Assembly: GCF_964355755.1 (NCBI RefSeq)
Contig: NC_092672.1
Span: forward strand, 10,660,501 to 10,724,500
DNA: 64,000 nucleotides
Source: Antedon mediterranea
Lineage: Eukaryota > Echinodermata > Crinoidea > Comatulida > Antedonidae
Direction: 5' to 3'
Shown one piece after another: positions 61,353 through 64,000 of the stretch. Within the stretch, counting starts at the first letter, position 1. Each line of letters opens with the position of its first letter. The notes under the pieces are model-generated. The model did no database searches. It saw only the letters and a list, made by a program, of their open reading frames with translations, and was not told where the DNA came from. A program made the translations under genes and the position numbers.

Positions 61353-61907
61353 CTGTAACTGTATTTTGTCTTTATGTCTTTTATGTGTAAACTGACTTTG
61401 GGGTTGGGTCAACCGGCTCAGCTACAGTGATTAAGTTCACTTAGGTTGACCCTGGTCTCCCCAATTTCAGTTTTTTGTTTTTTTGTTATGTATATACTGA
61501 AATAGACCAAATAAATAATGAAATGAAATGAAATGTTAACTACAAAGCTACAGCTTCACTACTGTACTGTACAAGTAGAAAAGTCCTACTTTCAGTAGCC
61601 TACACAGAAAGCAAACTCTCAAAATACTGGACACCCATGAGCTGGTCCAAAAATTGTTGGTAATTGGGGGACTGCAATTTCAATTGTATTCAATATATAT
61701 ATTTGGAAATTTTTAGATTAAATAAGGAAATTGTGAACAAAAAACTGTTGCTAATTTTATGATTTACGTCATGGATGGATTAGTAACGGTTGACCTAACA
61801 TGTTGACCCACAAAATAACAATAACATTGGGCAATTTGTTGATCAAAAGAAGAAAAATGAGATATTATAGTATAAACGGTTGTTAATAGCAGGTAAAGGG
61901 TAAAATT
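61353..61907 (-). repeat. 540-bp inverted duplicate, copy 2 (3' of the Dispatched gene)
   Basis: Reverse complement of 36931-37471 with few differences. The two copies are about 24 kb apart and enclose Dispatched exons 3-16. Confidence 0.88.
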
Positions 61908-64000
61908 ATATATACTTAGTATATACTTAGATAGATGAAATTAAATGAATTGTCGACAAAAAAAAGTAGCAATTTTTCTGACTAAATCGATCCTCCTATA
62001 GAAAAGGCATTTTTAAAAAAATTACCAAAAATATGGACTTTTTGATAAGATAACAGGACCCAAATGTCATGTCAACACAATTCTATAATACAAATATAAA
62101 TCTGTGTATTCAATGAAAGTTATTGTGCAAGCAAACAAATTAACAAAAAGGATTAAAAAAAACATCTTTTAATGGCATATAATTTCATAAATTCACATAC
62201 AGAGGTTACAAGACAATTCAACACTGCATGTCAAAAGTCATAGTTCATGTGAAATATTTTAATAAGTTGTGTGATAACAAAGCAGTATTCAATTTACTGC
62301 AAGAAAAGAAAATTTAAAATTTAAACAAAAATACTATACGTATCATATGAATGTGTTTGGCAAAAACTATACAATTTGCATAATTATTTAGATGGCACAA
62401 AATTATCCTGCAAATTCATTCTTTGTATACACCTGCTAACTTTATGTCTCAAATCCTTCCCAAAACTGCAGCTTATAATCAAATTATTTACAATATACAC
62501 TACTTTATCTGTAGAAATGAAATAATAAAGTTAATATGCAGTAATGTGGATCACTAAACTAAAAGCTATGCCTGAAAATCTTGAAAATAATACAGACAAA
62601 ATCTTTCCATATTCGTTTTCATTTGTTCTTGACTTGTGAGCAATGATTGTATTACATTAAATGCACTTGCTATTTATTTTTTAGATTCTTCTTCTCAATA
62701 AACCTTAGATTCCTTCTTTCCACAATGGTTTAAGGTTCCTCCTTCCCATGCGTATATTCCTCCTTCCCATAATGCTTAGATTGCTCTCCTTCCCACAATT
62801 CTTATTCCTCTCAATATATGGCCTAGACTATCACAAATAAACGATATCGTTCCTAGGTTTAGGAGTGCGCAAAACTCCTGCCAGAATTAATTAAAATTAA
62901 TTTTCCATTCTGAAAATAACTAAATGCCGCTTTATGCCATAAAAGTAGTCAAAGTTTATCTCTGTTCAAATACAGTATTTATGATCAAACTTACTGAATA
63001 AAACCATAATCTATACTGGTACAGTTATTAGTTGTAATAATTACAATATTACATTATTAATAGGCCTAAATGTATTAATAACACCGTCTTACCAAACATA
63101 CAGCATGTAAAAAAATCTTTATCCTAACACACAGAACACTCCTATCAATTTCTGAATGAAATACAAGGATTGTTTCCTAATGACTGGGATATTTCATTTC
63201 TGTTATTTTCATTTTATTAGCAACAATAATTAGATTCATAGATAACCTTAGTGGAATTGAATATGATTTTCCAATAAATAAATAGTATTATATTAAAGTT
63301 AAATAAATTAGTTAAAAAAAAGACTTTTAGCCATAATTTTGATATACATTTTGAGAATTTGCTTAAAATCTAGTACAGTAATTACAGATATTTTGAAAAG
63401 GTACAGATAACTCACTTAAAGACTTTCCAAAAACTGGGATCTTTTAGAAAGACTGTCTTTTTAACTTCATAGTTTAAATTTTGAATAAAATGAATATTAT
63501 AATATATTATTTTCTATATTAAAAACTCTTATTTTAGTCTACAAGGCTTTTACTATACATATTTGGACAATACTGACAAGGTTAAGTTTATTTAAAGTCA
63601 AGTAAAAATTACTGTTAATTTCTTTAAACATTTGTTTTTGTTTGACATAAGGTATCCAGATTCATACTGTTGATTATTTCAGTGAATCTTATGTGTACTA
63701 TTTTATGTCATGTGACCCACAATCATCCAATCAAATGACAGGAATTTATTAGGTGTTATAATGTTTACCAAAACTATGACATTGTCAACATTCATTTTCT
63801 TGGTAACTTATCTTGTATATATCTACAACATGCTATAAGTATGGTAGAATATATATAACAGAAAGTTTTCAAACTTACTTTAAATCCTTTTTAAAAATAC
63901 ATGGTGTATCACAAACCTAACTTTACTAGTTAAAAAAACTCATAGAATAAAGTAAAAACTGAAAATAAAAAGAATACTACCTCCTACTAAAAAAACATGA
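61908..64000. other. Distal 3' flank, no gene seen
   Basis: AT-rich. A pyrimidine-rich minisatellite of roughly 24-bp units (TTCCTCCTTCCCAYAATG) lies at 62695-62815, and a copy of the CCAATCAAATGACAGGAATT dispersed-repeat tail at 63695-63765. Confidence 0.5.

Overview
The window looks like animal nuclear DNA: AT-rich, genes split into short exons with canonical GT/AG introns, dense in repeats, no operons. A duplicated invertebrate-type (i-type) lysozyme, a Dispatched gene, a LINE carrying a 2A-like ETNPGP motif and many TAGGCCTA palindromes point to a marine invertebrate. An echinoderm is my best guess, but that is inference, not proof.

Layout: 0-3.7 kb holds an intact three-exon i-type lysozyme (1792-3244). 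3.7-5.4 kb holds transposon debris: a Penelope-like fragment with a degenerate hammerhead-like core, a LINE C-terminus and a tRNA-like SINE. 5548-6345 (minus) is an intronless P-loop sulfotransferase-like gene. 7.1-10.4 kb is a broken 2A-type LINE between two direct repeats. 11.5-12.4 kb is a lysozyme pseudogene. 12885-14396 (minus) is a four-exon gene of unknown family built from repeated modules. 14.9-16.5 kb is repeats. 17102-18981 is a second intact lysozyme. 22.4-30.5 kb is satellite DNA: a 106-bp monomer array with nine-monomer higher-order structure, then an inverted array of the same monomer, with a second satellite and a hammerhead-bearing insertion between them. 35186-58613 (plus) is a 16-exon Dispatched homologue of 1298 residues, assembled with every splice phase consistent. 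The last 5 kb is 3' flank with repeats.

Roles: the lysozymes are secreted antibacterial or digestive muramidases from one duplication series with two intact members and one dead. The Dispatched protein is expected to release lipid-modified Hedgehog from producing cells. It has the GxxxD signatures of RND-type transporters in TM4 and TM10, a furin-type site in the first extracellular loop, and two oddities: a ten-cysteine follistatin/Kazal module on a single phase 1-1 exon in the second extracellular loop, and an extra hydrophobic segment at the C-terminus.

Most promising for novelty: the Kazal module in Dispatched, the orphan repeated-module gene, the hammerhead-like motifs, the inverted higher-order satellite, a 2.2-kb TAA-duplicating transposon with its empty site preserved nearby, and an intronic minisatellite made of splice-acceptor-like decamers just upstream of a Dispatched exon.
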